NCBI GenBank assembly: GCA_040414485.1
Contig: JBEDUK010000053.1
Coordinates: 1 to 64,000 of the forward strand
From: JBEDUK01 sp040414485
GTDB lineage: Bacteria; Actinomycetota; UBA4738
Reading direction: 5' to 3'
DNA length: 64,000 bases
Shown here: one piece after another, positions 49,517 through 57,595 of the stretch
Numbering within the stretch: the first letter of the stretch is position 1
Layout: each line of letters begins with the position of its first letter
Notes under the pieces: generated by a model
What the model saw: the letters and a program-made list of their open reading frames with translations, nothing else
The model's database searches: none
Told to the model about the DNA's origin: nothing
Translations under genes and position numbers: made by a program

Positions 49517-50578
49517 TCAGGCCGACGCTGCCGCCGGCATGGACGCCGACAGCCGGCGCCACACCGCGATCGTCTCCTCCACGTCCTCGCGCGTGACGTC
49601 GCGGTGGGTGACCAGACGGACCTTGCCCGCTTCGGCGTTCGAGAGCACGCCCTCGGCCTTGAATCGACCGACGACCTCCCATGGAGCCAGGCCGAATTCC
49701 CGCACGTCGATGAACACCATGTTCGTCTCGACCTCGTCCGGGTCGACGGTGCCCGGCGACGCCTCCGCGATCCCCTCCGCCAGGCGCCGCGCGTTCTCGT
49801 GGTCCTCGTGGAGGCGCTTCGGCCCCTCGTCCAGGGCGACCATGCCCGCCGCGGCAAGGATGCCCGCCTGCCGCCATGCGCCGCCGAACAGGATCTTCGT
49901 CTTGCGGGCCTCGCGGATGAACGGCGCGGGGCCGCACAGAACCGAACCGACGGGCGCGCCCAGGCCCTTCGACAGGCAGAACATCAGGGTGTCCACCTCG
50001 GCCGCGTACTCGTGAACGGGCACACCGGAGGCCACGCTCGCGTTGAAGATGCGCGCGCCGTCCAGGTGCACGGCGAGCCCGCCGTCCCGTCCGGCCTTGG
50101 CGACCGCGCGGAGATCATCGATGGGCCACACGGATCCACCGCCCGCGTTGTGGGTGTTCTCCAGCGAGAGGAGGTCGAACCCGATCGCGTCCAGCGGATC
50201 CGGCGCCAGCGCCTCGTGCACCTGCTCGACGGTGATCACGCCGCGTGGCGCCGGGAGCGCCATCGGCGCGATGCCGGAGAGCGCCGCCGACGAATGCACC
50301 TCCGTCGAGCCGACGTGCGAATGCTCCGCGCAGAGCACGAAGTGTCCCGACCGCACGTGCTGGTGCAGGGCGATCTGGTTCGCCATGGTTCCGGTGGGCA
50401 CGAAGACCGCGGCGTCCTTGCCCGTGACCTCTGCACAGCGCTCCTGAAGGCGGTTCACCGTCGGATCGTCGCTGTACCAGTCGTCGCCGACCTCCGCCTC
50501 ATACATGGCGCGCCGCATCGCCTCGGTGGGCTTCGTGACGGTGTCGGAGCGGAGATCGATCGGTCGGGGGCGATCCAC
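49517..50578 (-). CDS. ltaE: Low-specificity L-threonine aldolase
   Basis: 353-aa PLP enzyme cleaving threonine or allo-threonine to glycine and acetaldehyde. Signatures: IDLRSDTVTKPTEAMRRAM at the N-terminus, VFVPTGTMANQIALHQH, HLDGARIFNA (Asp to the pyridine nitrogen), and the PLP lysine in FCLSKGLGAPVGS. The GTG at 50578 lies 8 bp after TATACT (50592-50587), so the mRNA is leaderless. Divergent from the ketopantoate reductase gene across a shared promoter only 24 bp long. Confidence 0.92.
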   Translation of the reverse strand: MDRPRPIDLRSDTVTKPTEAMRRAMYEAEVGDDWYSDDPTVNRLQERCAEVTGKDAAVFVPTGTMANQIALHQHVRSGHFVLCAEHSHVGSTEVHSSAALSGIAPMALPAPRGVITVEQVHEALAPDPLDAIGFDLLSLENTHNAGGGSVWPIDDLRAVAKAGRDGGLAVHLDGARIFNASVASGVPVHEYAAEVDTLMFCLSKGLGAPVGSVLCGPAPFIREARKTKILFGGAWRQAGILAAAGMVALDEGPKRLHEDHENARRLAEGIAEASPGTVDPDEVETNMVFIDVREFGLAPWEVVGRFKAEGVLSNAEAGKVRLVTHRDVTREDVEETIAVWRRLSASMPAAASA

Positions 50579-50586
50579 GGGCGGCG

Positions 50587-50594
50587 AGTATAGT
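50587..50594. promoter_or_regulatory. Shared divergent -10 (AGTATAGT) with two leaderless starts
   Basis: TATACT on the minus strand (50592-50587) and TATAGT on the plus strand (50589-50594) overlap by four bases. Each is followed by exactly 8 bp and then a GTG (50578 minus, ltaE; 50603 plus, panE). The 24-bp gap between the two start codons leaves no space for Shine-Dalgarno sites, so both mRNAs should be leaderless. Confidence 0.7.
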
Positions 50595-50602
50595 CCGGCC
50601 TC

Positions 50603-51583
50603 GTGCGGGTCCTGATCGCGGGCACGGGCGGGGTCGGCGGCTATCTCGGCGCCCGGTTGAGTCAGGCCGGCAACCCGGTGACCTTTTTGGCGCGGGGCCG
50701 GACGCTGGAGGCGCTGCGCGCGAACGGGCTCTTCGTTCGAAGCGATCACGGCGACGTTCGCCTGGAGCGGGTGACGGCGATCGAACGGGCCGGCGGCGAG
50801 GCGGGCGGGGCGAACGGCGGGGCGGCCGACGCGGTCCTGTTCTGCGTGAAGCTGTACGACAACGACGGTGCCGCCGACGCGGCCGCCGGCGCCGTGGTGC
50901 CGGGAACCGTAATCTGTTCGTTCCAGAACGGCGTCGAGAGCGCGCGGTTCCTTCGCGAGCGCTTCCCGGCAGCGACGGTCGTGGGCGGCGTCGCGCGGAT
51001 CGAGGCGTGGACCGTGCAGCCCGGTGTGGTCGAGCAGCGTGGGGCCTTCACCAGCCTGACGGTCGGCGCGTTCGACCCTGAACAACGCGCGGTCGCCGAG
51101 GGGCTCGCGGCAGCCTTCCGAGGATCGCCGACCCAGGTCGACGTGGCCGACGACATCGCCTCCGCGCTGTGGTTCAAGCTGCTGATCATCGCCGGGATCG
51201 GTGGCGTGACCGCGTACTACCGGTCCACGATCGGCGACGTCCGGTCCGATCCTGATCGGCGCGCGCTCATCGTCAGCGTGTTCGAAGAGGTCGAAGCCGT
51301 CGCCGCCGCGCAGCGCATCGACCTTCCGCCTGACCCGGTCGAGATGATGGTCAACACGGTTGACCAGATGCTGCCGGCGGAGTTCATGTCCTCCATGTGC
51401 CGGGACGTGCTTGCCGGTCGTCCGCTGGAGGTCGAGGGGATCAACGGGGCCGTCGTGCGCTTCGGGGCCGGATGCGGAATACCGGCGCCGGCGAACCAGC
51501 GGATCGTGGACGAGCTGCTGCCGCTGCATCGGCGCGCGATGGCCTCGCGAGGACGGCCCGCCGCGGACCCGGCTCAGCCGTAA
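50603..51583 (+). CDS. panE: 2-Dehydropantoate 2-reductase family protein
   Basis: 326-aa NADP-dependent reductase of the ketopantoate reductase family (pantothenate synthesis). N-terminal Rossmann motif LIAGTGGVGGYLGARL; VLFCVKLYDNDGAA with the conserved VK; SFQNGVES; catalytic Lys in ALWFKLLIIAG; C-terminal SSMCRDVLAGRPLEVEGINGAVV. Paralogues act on other 2-keto acids, so panE is probable rather than proven. Leaderless GTG 8 bp after TATAGT. Overlaps the convergent GT39-like gene by 10 nt. Confidence 0.87.
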   Translation: MRVLIAGTGGVGGYLGARLSQAGNPVTFLARGRTLEALRANGLFVRSDHGDVRLERVTAIERAGGEAGGANGGAADAVLFCVKLYDNDGAADAAAGAVVPGTVICSFQNGVESARFLRERFPAATVVGGVARIEAWTVQPGVVEQRGAFTSLTVGAFDPEQRAVAEGLAAAFRGSPTQVDVADDIASALWFKLLIIAGIGGVTAYYRSTIGDVRSDPDRRALIVSVFEEVEAVAAAQRIDLPPDPVEMMVNTVDQMLPAEFMSSMCRDVLAGRPLEVEGINGAVVRFGAGCGIPAPANQRIVDELLPLHRRAMASRGRPAADPAQP

Positions 51584-53046
51584 TGGCGGAACGCCGGCCA
51601 GATGGCCGGCCACGGCCGACGAAGGCCGGTGCAGATCCAGATGCGGGCGCCGTTCTCGTCGTTGTCCACGCCGTGCGGGCTTCGGAACACGGCAGCCAGG
51701 CGGACCTGCCTGAAGTACGGCGTGAGGCTCGAAGCCGAGTCCCAGCCGACCACCACGGCGGTGCCGCCCGCCGCGCCCGGCAGCGGCGGGCCCCACCACC
51801 ATTCGTTGTTGTGCCCGCTGTACGCGCGCGGCAGCCCCAGCGCGGGACCGTACCGGTCGATCGCGCCAGCCTCGCCGTAGTTCGCCGTGAGAACGACGGT
51901 CCGTCGGCGTTCGGCGTCGGGGAGCGACCGGTACACGCGCGCGACCGTCGCGGTCAGCTGCGGCCAGCCGATGACCTCGCCGAGGTTGTAGTTCACGGCC
52001 TGCAGCGGAACCTTCGCCAACGCCGACGCGGGCAGGATGGGCAGTGACACCGGCAGGCTCAGCGCGCCGAGCACGGAGACCCAGACGATCGCGGCGCGCG
52101 GCGATCGCCAGATCAGCCTCCGCTTCGCCCGCCGATCAACCAGGAAGCGACGGGTGCCTGCCACCACGTCGCGCGCCACGATCGAGCCTGCCGCGAACAG
52201 CGCGGGGTACAGACCGGCGAGGTAGTAGGGCCGGTCGGCCACGAACACCAGGAGCAGGACGAACAGGGTCAGATAGGCGAGCCCGAACGCCCGGTACGCG
52301 CGGAACCGGGCGTCGCGGAGGAGCGCGACCAACCCACCGATCCACACCGGCGCGACCCACCACCCGGGCAGGAGCAGCTGGATCGCGAAGAACGACGCGG
52401 CGTATCCGGCACCCGAGTGCTCGCGCTGCAGGTTGCGGGACATCTCGAGCGTCGGCCAGCCACGGGCCGCCTGCCAGGCGAGCGTCGGCGCCCACATGGC
52501 CGCCGCGATCGCCGCCCCGCCCCACAGCCACGGACTGCGGAAGATCCGCGCCTGGCGGTTGACCAGGAACCCGATCGTCAGCCCGCCGGCCAGGAGGAGG
52601 ATCGTCTCCTTCGTGAGCAGCGCCAGACCGACCACGACGCCGACGGCGAGCCAGAGGCGGTCGTTCCCGGTTCGGACGATGCGGATGATCAACCAGGAGA
52701 CGAAGGTCCACGCCGTGATGTCGTAGATCGTCGGGCCCGCCAGGTGGCCGGCGACCAGGAACGGGCTCACCGCCAGCGCGAGCGCCGCGAGGCCTTGCGG
52801 GAACCGCCCACCCCCGAGCTCCCTCGCGATCAGCGCGGCGCCGAACACCGCGGCGCCGTCGGCGAGTGCCGGGAACAGGCGAAGACCGTACAACGATGTC
52901 CCGAACAGCACCCTGGAGAGCCAGACGAACGCGATGGACCCCGGCGGCTGGTCGACGTAGCCCCACTGCATGTGGTGGGACGCGTCCAGGAAGTACAGCT
53001 CGTCACGGTGGTAGCCCGAGGCGCCGACGGCGAGCAGGATCGCCAC
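51574..53046 (-). CDS. GT39/ArnT-like glycosyltransferase
   Basis: 490-aa polytopic transferase. The GT-C signature is clear: YHRDELYFLDASHH in the first outer loop, then YVDQPPGSIAFVWL, and LALLTKETILLL mid-protein; the outer C-terminal domain has GHNNEWWWGPP. These enzymes use polyprenyl-phosphate sugars outside the membrane. The only in-frame start is GTG 53046, which cuts the first helix to about nine hydrophobic residues; the frame stays open upstream and codes QAGGLALLAVAILLAVGASG, a full helix, without a standard start codon. Either a non-standard start is used or the N-terminus is damaged. Confidence 0.83.
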   Translation of the reverse strand: MAILLAVGASGYHRDELYFLDASHHMQWGYVDQPPGSIAFVWLSRVLFGTSLYGLRLFPALADGAAVFGAALIARELGGGRFPQGLAALALAVSPFLVAGHLAGPTIYDITAWTFVSWLIIRIVRTGNDRLWLAVGVVVGLALLTKETILLLAGGLTIGFLVNRQARIFRSPWLWGGAAIAAAMWAPTLAWQAARGWPTLEMSRNLQREHSGAGYAASFFAIQLLLPGWWVAPVWIGGLVALLRDARFRAYRAFGLAYLTLFVLLLVFVADRPYYLAGLYPALFAAGSIVARDVVAGTRRFLVDRRAKRRLIWRSPRAAIVWVSVLGALSLPVSLPILPASALAKVPLQAVNYNLGEVIGWPQLTATVARVYRSLPDAERRRTVVLTANYGEAGAIDRYGPALGLPRAYSGHNNEWWWGPPLPGAAGGTAVVVGWDSASSLTPYFRQVRLAAVFRSPHGVDNDENGARIWICTGLRRPWPAIWPAFRHYG

Positions 53047-53174
53047 CGCGAGCAGTGCGAGCCCGCCGGCCTGCGCCGCCCGGAACGGCGGAAGCGGCCC
53101 GGCGCACTCGTTCGTTCGCCGGTCGTCCTGCCTGCTCCGGACCCGCGTGCCGCCCGTGTCGACCTTGGATTCGC
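53047..53174. other. Gap holding the missing N-terminus of the GT39-like gene
   Basis: On the minus strand the GT39 frame remains open here and encodes the rest of a first membrane helix, but no ATG, GTG or TTG is present in frame. Otherwise nothing recognisable. Confidence 0.4.
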
Positions 53175-53660
53175 CTACAGCGCCGCCGTGCCGGTCACCT
53201 GTGCCTGCGTCACCGGGGTGAACACGCAGTCGCCCGACAGGATCTTGAACGACACGTTGTTCACGGAGATGTCCTCACCGGCGAACTTCCCCGAGACGAC
53301 CGAGCCCGACAGGGTCTGGTTCCCGAGGTCGACCGTGAGGCTCACCTTCGACCTCTCGCCGGTGTTCCACCTGAGCTTCAGCGTGACCGTCCCCGTGCCG
53401 CTGGTGCAGCTCAGATTCCCGCCGCCGCCGCCCTTGACCTTCGCCTTCGTCACGCCGCCGCCGTTGCAGTGGGTGAGCTTGCCCTTCGCCGTGATCGCCT
53501 GCTGCGACTGCGTCAGCGTGAGGCCCGGGTCGAAGTTGACGATCGTGCTCAGCCTGCACGTGGTGGACTGGGCGCTGGTCCCGGCCTGTGCGGCGGGTCC
53601 GGCAAGCGCCACGGTGAGCATCATGCCGGCGATCAGGCCGCCGGCGAGGACCTTGCGCAT
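53175..53660 (-). CDS. Small secreted protein of unknown function
   Basis: 161-aa product with a classical signal peptide (MRKVLAGGLIAGMMLTVALAGPAAQA) and a mature domain of about 135 residues rich in Thr, Ser, Val and Gly, with three Cys (C-R-L near the N-terminus, H-C-N, L-S-C-T and a further GDC near the end), suggesting a disulfide-bonded beta sandwich. ATG 53660 is preceded by AGAGGGGGA. I do not recognise the family. It stands alone between phosphofructokinase and a GT39-like gene on the same strand. Confidence 0.75.
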   Translation of the reverse strand: MRKVLAGGLIAGMMLTVALAGPAAQAGTSAQSTTCRLSTIVNFDPGLTLTQSQQAITAKGKLTHCNGGGVTKAKVKGGGGGNLSCTSGTGTVTLKLRWNTGERSKVSLTVDLGNQTLSGSVVSGKFAGEDISVNNVSFKILSGDCVFTPVTQAQVTGTAAL

Positions 53661-53764
53661 GATGGTTCCCCCTCTCAGGTTGCCGAGTATGGCGGTTGAC
53701 GGACGCGGAACGCGCATACGTCTATCACGCGCGGCCCGACAGCGCGAACCGCCGGCCTTGCCGG

Positions 53765-54922
53765 TCAGTACAGGAACATCGGCTTGCCGGTGACGTGCCG
53801 AACCTTCGGGCGGTACGCGGCCACGTCGTACAGCTCGTCGATGTCCACGCGCTTCTGACCCTCCTTCGTCACCGAGATGGGCACGTGCGTGTAGGTGCCG
53901 CCTCGAAGCGCGACCAGCCGTCCGGACACGCCCTCGAGGGCGAGGTCCGCCGCCATCACCGCGTAGTTCGTGGCGACCATGAGGTCCAACGAATCGGGGC
54001 TGCCGGATCGCACCAGGTATCCAAGTTGCTGATAGACCGTGTTGAGGCCGGTTCGCTCCTTGAGCAGCTCCGACGTGAGCGCGCCGATTCCGCCGAGCTT
54101 CCGGTGGCCGTACGCGTCCGCCTCGCCGGACAGGACCATCTCGCCGCCCTTCAGCGTGGCGCCCTCGGAGATGGTCATCATGGCGTACCGGCTCGGGTTC
54201 TCCGCGCGGTCCTCGACCAGCAACGCGGCGAGCCGGTCCACGTCGAACGGCACCTCCGAGATCACGGCCCGGTCCACACCGGCCAGGTAGGCCGTCACCA
54301 GCGACGTCTCTCCGCTGTAGCGGCCGAACAGCTCGACGACGGCGATCCGTTCGTGTGAGCCGGAACTGGTGCGGAGGCTGTGGATGGATTCGACGCCGCG
54401 GGTCACCGCCGTCGAGAAGCCGATGCAGTAATCCGTGCCGTGGACGTCGTTGTCCATCGTCTTCGGGATGGCGATGACCGGGACGCCCTCCCGGTGCAGG
54501 CGAAGGCCGTAGGAGAGCGTGTCGTCCCCGCCGATCGGGAGCAGCACGTCCAGCCGCTCGCGTTCGATCACCCGCAGGACGTGCGCCGTGAAGTCGAACG
54601 GCCCGTCCGCGCCGGTGTCGACCTCAGACGCCAGGAACGCCGGCACGTCCTTCGGTTTGACCTTCGCGGGATTCGTCCTGGACGTGTGCAGGATCGTGCC
54701 TCCGGACCGGTCGATCGTGCGCACGGCGACCGGGTCGAGCGGCTCGAAGAACTCTTCCCGCCTGGCGTCGGGATCGTCGGGATCGAACTCGAGCAGGCCG
54801 CCCCATCCCCGTCGGATGCCGAGCACCTCATGGCCGTCCGCGGCGACCCGGTTGACCGCCGCCTTGATGCATGCGTTCAGGCCAGGGACGTCGCCGCCTC
54901 CGGTCAGGATGCCGATCCGCAT
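53765..54922 (-). CDS. 6-Phosphofructokinase, probable pyrophosphate-dependent type
   Basis: 385-aa phosphofructokinase. TGGGDVPGLNACI (7-19) binds phosphate; GGDDT at 131-135 and PKTMDND at 153-159 are the active-site blocks. In E. coli ATP-PFK the matching residues are Gly104 and Gly124; Asp and Lys at these places are the accepted marks of PPi-dependent enzymes, so PPi use is likely, though actinobacterial PFKs vary. SRTNPAKVK and SGSHERIAVVELFGRYSG are also typical. ATG 54922 has GAGGAGCG. Divergent from glycerol kinase. Confidence 0.88.
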   Translation of the reverse strand: MRIGILTGGGDVPGLNACIKAAVNRVAADGHEVLGIRRGWGGLLEFDPDDPDARREEFFEPLDPVAVRTIDRSGGTILHTSRTNPAKVKPKDVPAFLASEVDTGADGPFDFTAHVLRVIERERLDVLLPIGGDDTLSYGLRLHREGVPVIAIPKTMDNDVHGTDYCIGFSTAVTRGVESIHSLRTSSGSHERIAVVELFGRYSGETSLVTAYLAGVDRAVISEVPFDVDRLAALLVEDRAENPSRYAMMTISEGATLKGGEMVLSGEADAYGHRKLGGIGALTSELLKERTGLNTVYQQLGYLVRSGSPDSLDLMVATNYAVMAADLALEGVSGRLVALRGGTYTHVPISVTKEGQKRVDIDELYDVAAYRPKVRHVTGKPMFLY

Positions 54923-54961
54923 CGCCACGCGCTCCTCGTCCTCACGCTGCCCGACCGGCTC

Positions 54962-54971
54962 ACTGTAGCCT
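54962..54971. promoter_or_regulatory. Overlapping divergent -10 elements between pfk and glpK
   Basis: TACAGT on the minus strand (54967-54962) and TAGCCT on the plus strand (54966-54971) share the central TA. The plus element ends 9 bp before the glpK ATG (leaderless); the minus element leaves a leader of about 30 nt with a ribosome site for pfk. Confidence 0.45.
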
Positions 54972-54980
54972 GTGCGCGCC

Positions 54981-56492
54981 ATGGCGACGGAGCGGGGACG
55001 CCTGCTGGCGATCGACGCCGGAACGACCGGCGTCCGGGCGATGCTCGTGGCGGAGGACGGCTCGGTCGTCGCACGCGGGTACCGCGAGTTCCCGCAGTCC
55101 TTTCCGCAGCCGGGGTGGGTCGAACACAACCCGGACGACTGGTGGACGGCCCTGCAGGCGGCGACGGCCGACGCGCTCGCCGCCGGCGCGACCTCGACGG
55201 GAGACGTGTCGGCCATCGGCATGACGAACCAGCGCGAGACCACGATCGTGTGGGACCGCGCGACGCTCGAGCCCGTCCATCCGGCCATCGTGTGGCAGGA
55301 CCGGCGCACGGCCCCGATGTGCGAGCGGCTGCGCGAGGAGGGCTGGGACGAACGGATCCACGAGCGGACCGGCCTGCTGATCGACCCGTACTTCTCCGCG
55401 ACGAAGATCGCGTGGATCCTCGAGCACGTCGATGGGGCCCGCGGGGCCGCGGCCGCGGGCCGGCTCGCGTTCGGCACCGTCGACTCCTATCTGATCGCGC
55501 GTATGACCGGCGGCGTTCGGCATGTCACCGACCGGACGAACGCGTCCCGTTCGATGGCGTTCGACATCAACCGGCTCGAATGGGACGGCGAGATCCTCGA
55601 CCGGCTGGGGATCCCGGCGTCGATGCTGCCGGAGGTGCTGCCGTCGGTGGCCGACTTCGGCGTCACCGCTTCCGACGCGCTGGTGGCTGACGGCGTGCCT
55701 GTTCGCGGGGTGGCGGGCGACCAGCAGGCGGCACTGTTCGGCCAGGCCTGCTCTTCGCCGGGCGCGACGAAGAACACCTACGGGACGGGCTCGTTCGTCC
55801 TCATGCACACGGGAGACCGCCCGGTGCGGTCCGCCGGCGGGCTGCTCGCGACGGTGGCGGCGGGCGCCGCGTCGTCGCCCGAGTACGCGCTGGAGGGCGC
55901 GGTGTTCGTCACCGGCGCCGCGATCCAGTGGCTCCGGGACGGCCTGGGTCTGATCGAAGCTGCCGCGGAGGCCGGGCCGCTGGCGGCGAGCGTGCCCGAC
56001 TCGGGCGGCGTCGTGTTCGTTCCCGCCCTGACCGGCCTCGGGGCGCCGTGGTGGGACCCGTACGCCCGTGGGACGATCGTCGGCCTCTCGCGGGGCACGA
56101 CCAGGGCGCACCTGGTTCGCGCGACGATCGAGGCGATCGCGCACCAGTCCGCCGACGTGATCGACCTGATGCGCGCCGAGGCCGGGCTGGATCTGGCCGA
56201 GCTCAGGGTGGACGGCGGCGCGGCGGCGATGGACGTCATGCTCCAGGTTCAGGCGGACCTGCTCGGTGTCCCCGTGCGCCGCGCGTTGGTGCACGAGACG
56301 ACCGCGCTCGGCGCCGCCTACCTCGCCGGGCTCGGCGCCGGCACGTGGAGCGGCCCGGCGGAACTCCGATCGCTCTGGCAGTCGGACAGGCTGTTCGAGC
56401 CGCGGCGCGGTTCGTCAGAAGCGACCCGCGTCGAGCGCGAACGGTGGAGACGCGCCGTGGAGCGGTCGAAGGGGTGGGCGGCTCCGAACTAG
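54981..56492 (+). CDS. glpK: Glycerol kinase
   Basis: 503-aa FGGY kinase making glycerol 3-phosphate. Seen: LLAIDAGTTGVRAM (phosphate 1), GMTNQRETTIVW, AIVWQDRRT, SYLIARMTGG, FVPALTGLGAPWWDPYARG, GDQQAALFGQ and KNTYGTGSF. The P1 loop is DAGTTGVR rather than the usual DQGTTSSR, a mild variant, so another polyol cannot be excluded. ATG 54981 lies 9 bp after TAGCCT. Its 3' end overlaps a convergent lipid acyltransferase by 4 nt; both proteins handle glycerol phosphate. Confidence 0.88.
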   Translation: MATERGRLLAIDAGTTGVRAMLVAEDGSVVARGYREFPQSFPQPGWVEHNPDDWWTALQAATADALAAGATSTGDVSAIGMTNQRETTIVWDRATLEPVHPAIVWQDRRTAPMCERLREEGWDERIHERTGLLIDPYFSATKIAWILEHVDGARGAAAAGRLAFGTVDSYLIARMTGGVRHVTDRTNASRSMAFDINRLEWDGEILDRLGIPASMLPEVLPSVADFGVTASDALVADGVPVRGVAGDQQAALFGQACSSPGATKNTYGTGSFVLMHTGDRPVRSAGGLLATVAAGAASSPEYALEGAVFVTGAAIQWLRDGLGLIEAAAEAGPLAASVPDSGGVVFVPALTGLGAPWWDPYARGTIVGLSRGTTRAHLVRATIEAIAHQSADVIDLMRAEAGLDLAELRVDGGAAAMDVMLQVQADLLGVPVRRALVHETTALGAAYLAGLGAGTWSGPAELRSLWQSDRLFEPRRGSSEATRVERERWRRAVERSKGWAAPN

Positions 56493-57325
56493 GAGGCCGC
56501 CGACGGGTCGGCGTGGCCGACCTCCGCCGACTCGGGGATGCTCACGATGCCCGACGCGGTTTCTTCGGACTCCTGCTCCGGCTCGCGAGGCGGCGTCTTC
56601 GCCTGCGGCGCACCCGCGGGGATGGAGGCCGCCCGCGTGTCTCCGGCGCGTGATCCGCGGGCCTCGATCTCCTTCTTGACCCGGTCGCCGTACTCGTCCA
56701 CGTACTCCTGGCCGGTGAGCATCATGATCTCGTACATGATCTCGTCGGTGGTGGACCGCAGGACGAAGCGGTCGGTCGGGGTGTCGTGGTACCGGTCGAA
56801 CCGGAGCGCCTCACCGAAGCGGATCATGACCGATCCGCTCCTGGGGATCCTGTTGGTGTAGGGCCACAGCTCGAACGTCCCGATGACGCCGACCGGAACG
56901 ACCGGCACGCCCGCCTCGAGCGCGATCCGCGCGACCCCGGTCTTGCCCCGGTACAGCCGGCCGTCGGGCGAGCGCGTCCCCTCCGGGAACAGCATCACCG
57001 TTCGGCCCTCGCCCAGTGCCTTCACGGCCGCGTCGATCGCGGCCCGGGAGGCCGAGCCTCCCGTGCGCTGCACCGGCACGCAGCCGGCCCACTCGAAGAA
57101 CCACCGTGTGTACCAGTGCGCCCAGTAGTCGGACTTGGCGAGGATGGTCGCGCGACGGCTCCTCAGCACGAGCGGCACGAGGAGGTCGTCGGCGAAGGAC
57201 AGATGGTTCGGCGCCAGGATGACCCCGCCGTCCTTCGGGATGTTCTCGAGCCCGTCGGCCCTCGGGTGGAAGAAGAGCCGAAGGATCGGGCCCAGGAACA
57301 GGTACTTCATGAGCCACCAGAACAA
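56489..57325 (-). CDS. 1-Acylglycerol-3-phosphate acyltransferase family (PlsC-like)
   Basis: 278-aa membrane acyltransferase. Catalytic NHLSFAD (HX4D) at about 40-46, FFEWAGCVPVQR, substrate-binding FPEGTRSPDG and PVVPVGVIGTFELWP are in the right order. An N-terminal hydrophobic segment anchors it; the last about 50 residues are an acidic Pro/Glu-rich tail. ATG 57325. A CTATAGACTATAG promoter region lies 64-76 bp upstream. Confidence 0.88.
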   Translation of the reverse strand: MFWWLMKYLFLGPILRLFFHPRADGLENIPKDGGVILAPNHLSFADDLLVPLVLRSRRATILAKSDYWAHWYTRWFFEWAGCVPVQRTGGSASRAAIDAAVKALGEGRTVMLFPEGTRSPDGRLYRGKTGVARIALEAGVPVVPVGVIGTFELWPYTNRIPRSGSVMIRFGEALRFDRYHDTPTDRFVLRSTTDEIMYEIMMLTGQEYVDEYGDRVKKEIEARGSRAGDTRAASIPAGAPQAKTPPREPEQESEETASGIVSIPESAEVGHADPSAAS

Positions 57326-57388
57326 TGCGCAGCACCCCTTCCGAGGGCGATCGACACCCTGCGCTCGCCGTCGCGGCCCGCAGGCCGT

Positions 57389-57401
57389 CTATAGACTATA
57401 G
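57389..57401. promoter_or_regulatory. Tandem palindromic -10 region, CTATAGACTATAG
   Basis: Two self-complementary CTATAG hexamers separated by one base in the 125-bp divergent gap between the acyltransferase and a 40-aa membrane gene. TATAGA/TATAGG (plus) and TATAGT/TATAGA (minus) can all serve as -10 elements, so transcription both ways is expected. Confidence 0.5.
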
Positions 57402-57450
57402 GCCCGCACATGCCCCCGCGAGAATCTCGGAAAGGAAGCCGGCTCCTTCG

Positions 57451-57573
57451 ATGCTCGCTTACTCCGCATTCGAGTGGATCTGGGTGATTCTCCTGGTCGG
57501 CATGGTGGCGATCGCGGGCCTCTTCGCGGTCTTCGTGGTTGCGCAGCTCTTCCGCAATCCGGGACGACGTTGA
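57451..57573 (+). CDS. 40-aa single-pass membrane peptide
   Basis: ATG 57451 opens a 40-residue product with one strong hydrophobic helix (WIWVILLVGMVAIAGLFAVFVVAQLF) and a basic C-terminus (RNPGRR). AAAGGAAG lies about 13 nt upstream and a promoter region at 57389. No family recognised. It is followed 22 bp later by an esterase gene on the same strand. Composition and context favour a real small protein. Confidence 0.6.
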   Translation: MLAYSAFEWIWVILLVGMVAIAGLFAVFVVAQLFRNPGRR

Positions 57574-57595
57574 GCGCCTCCACGGCGGTGCGGTC

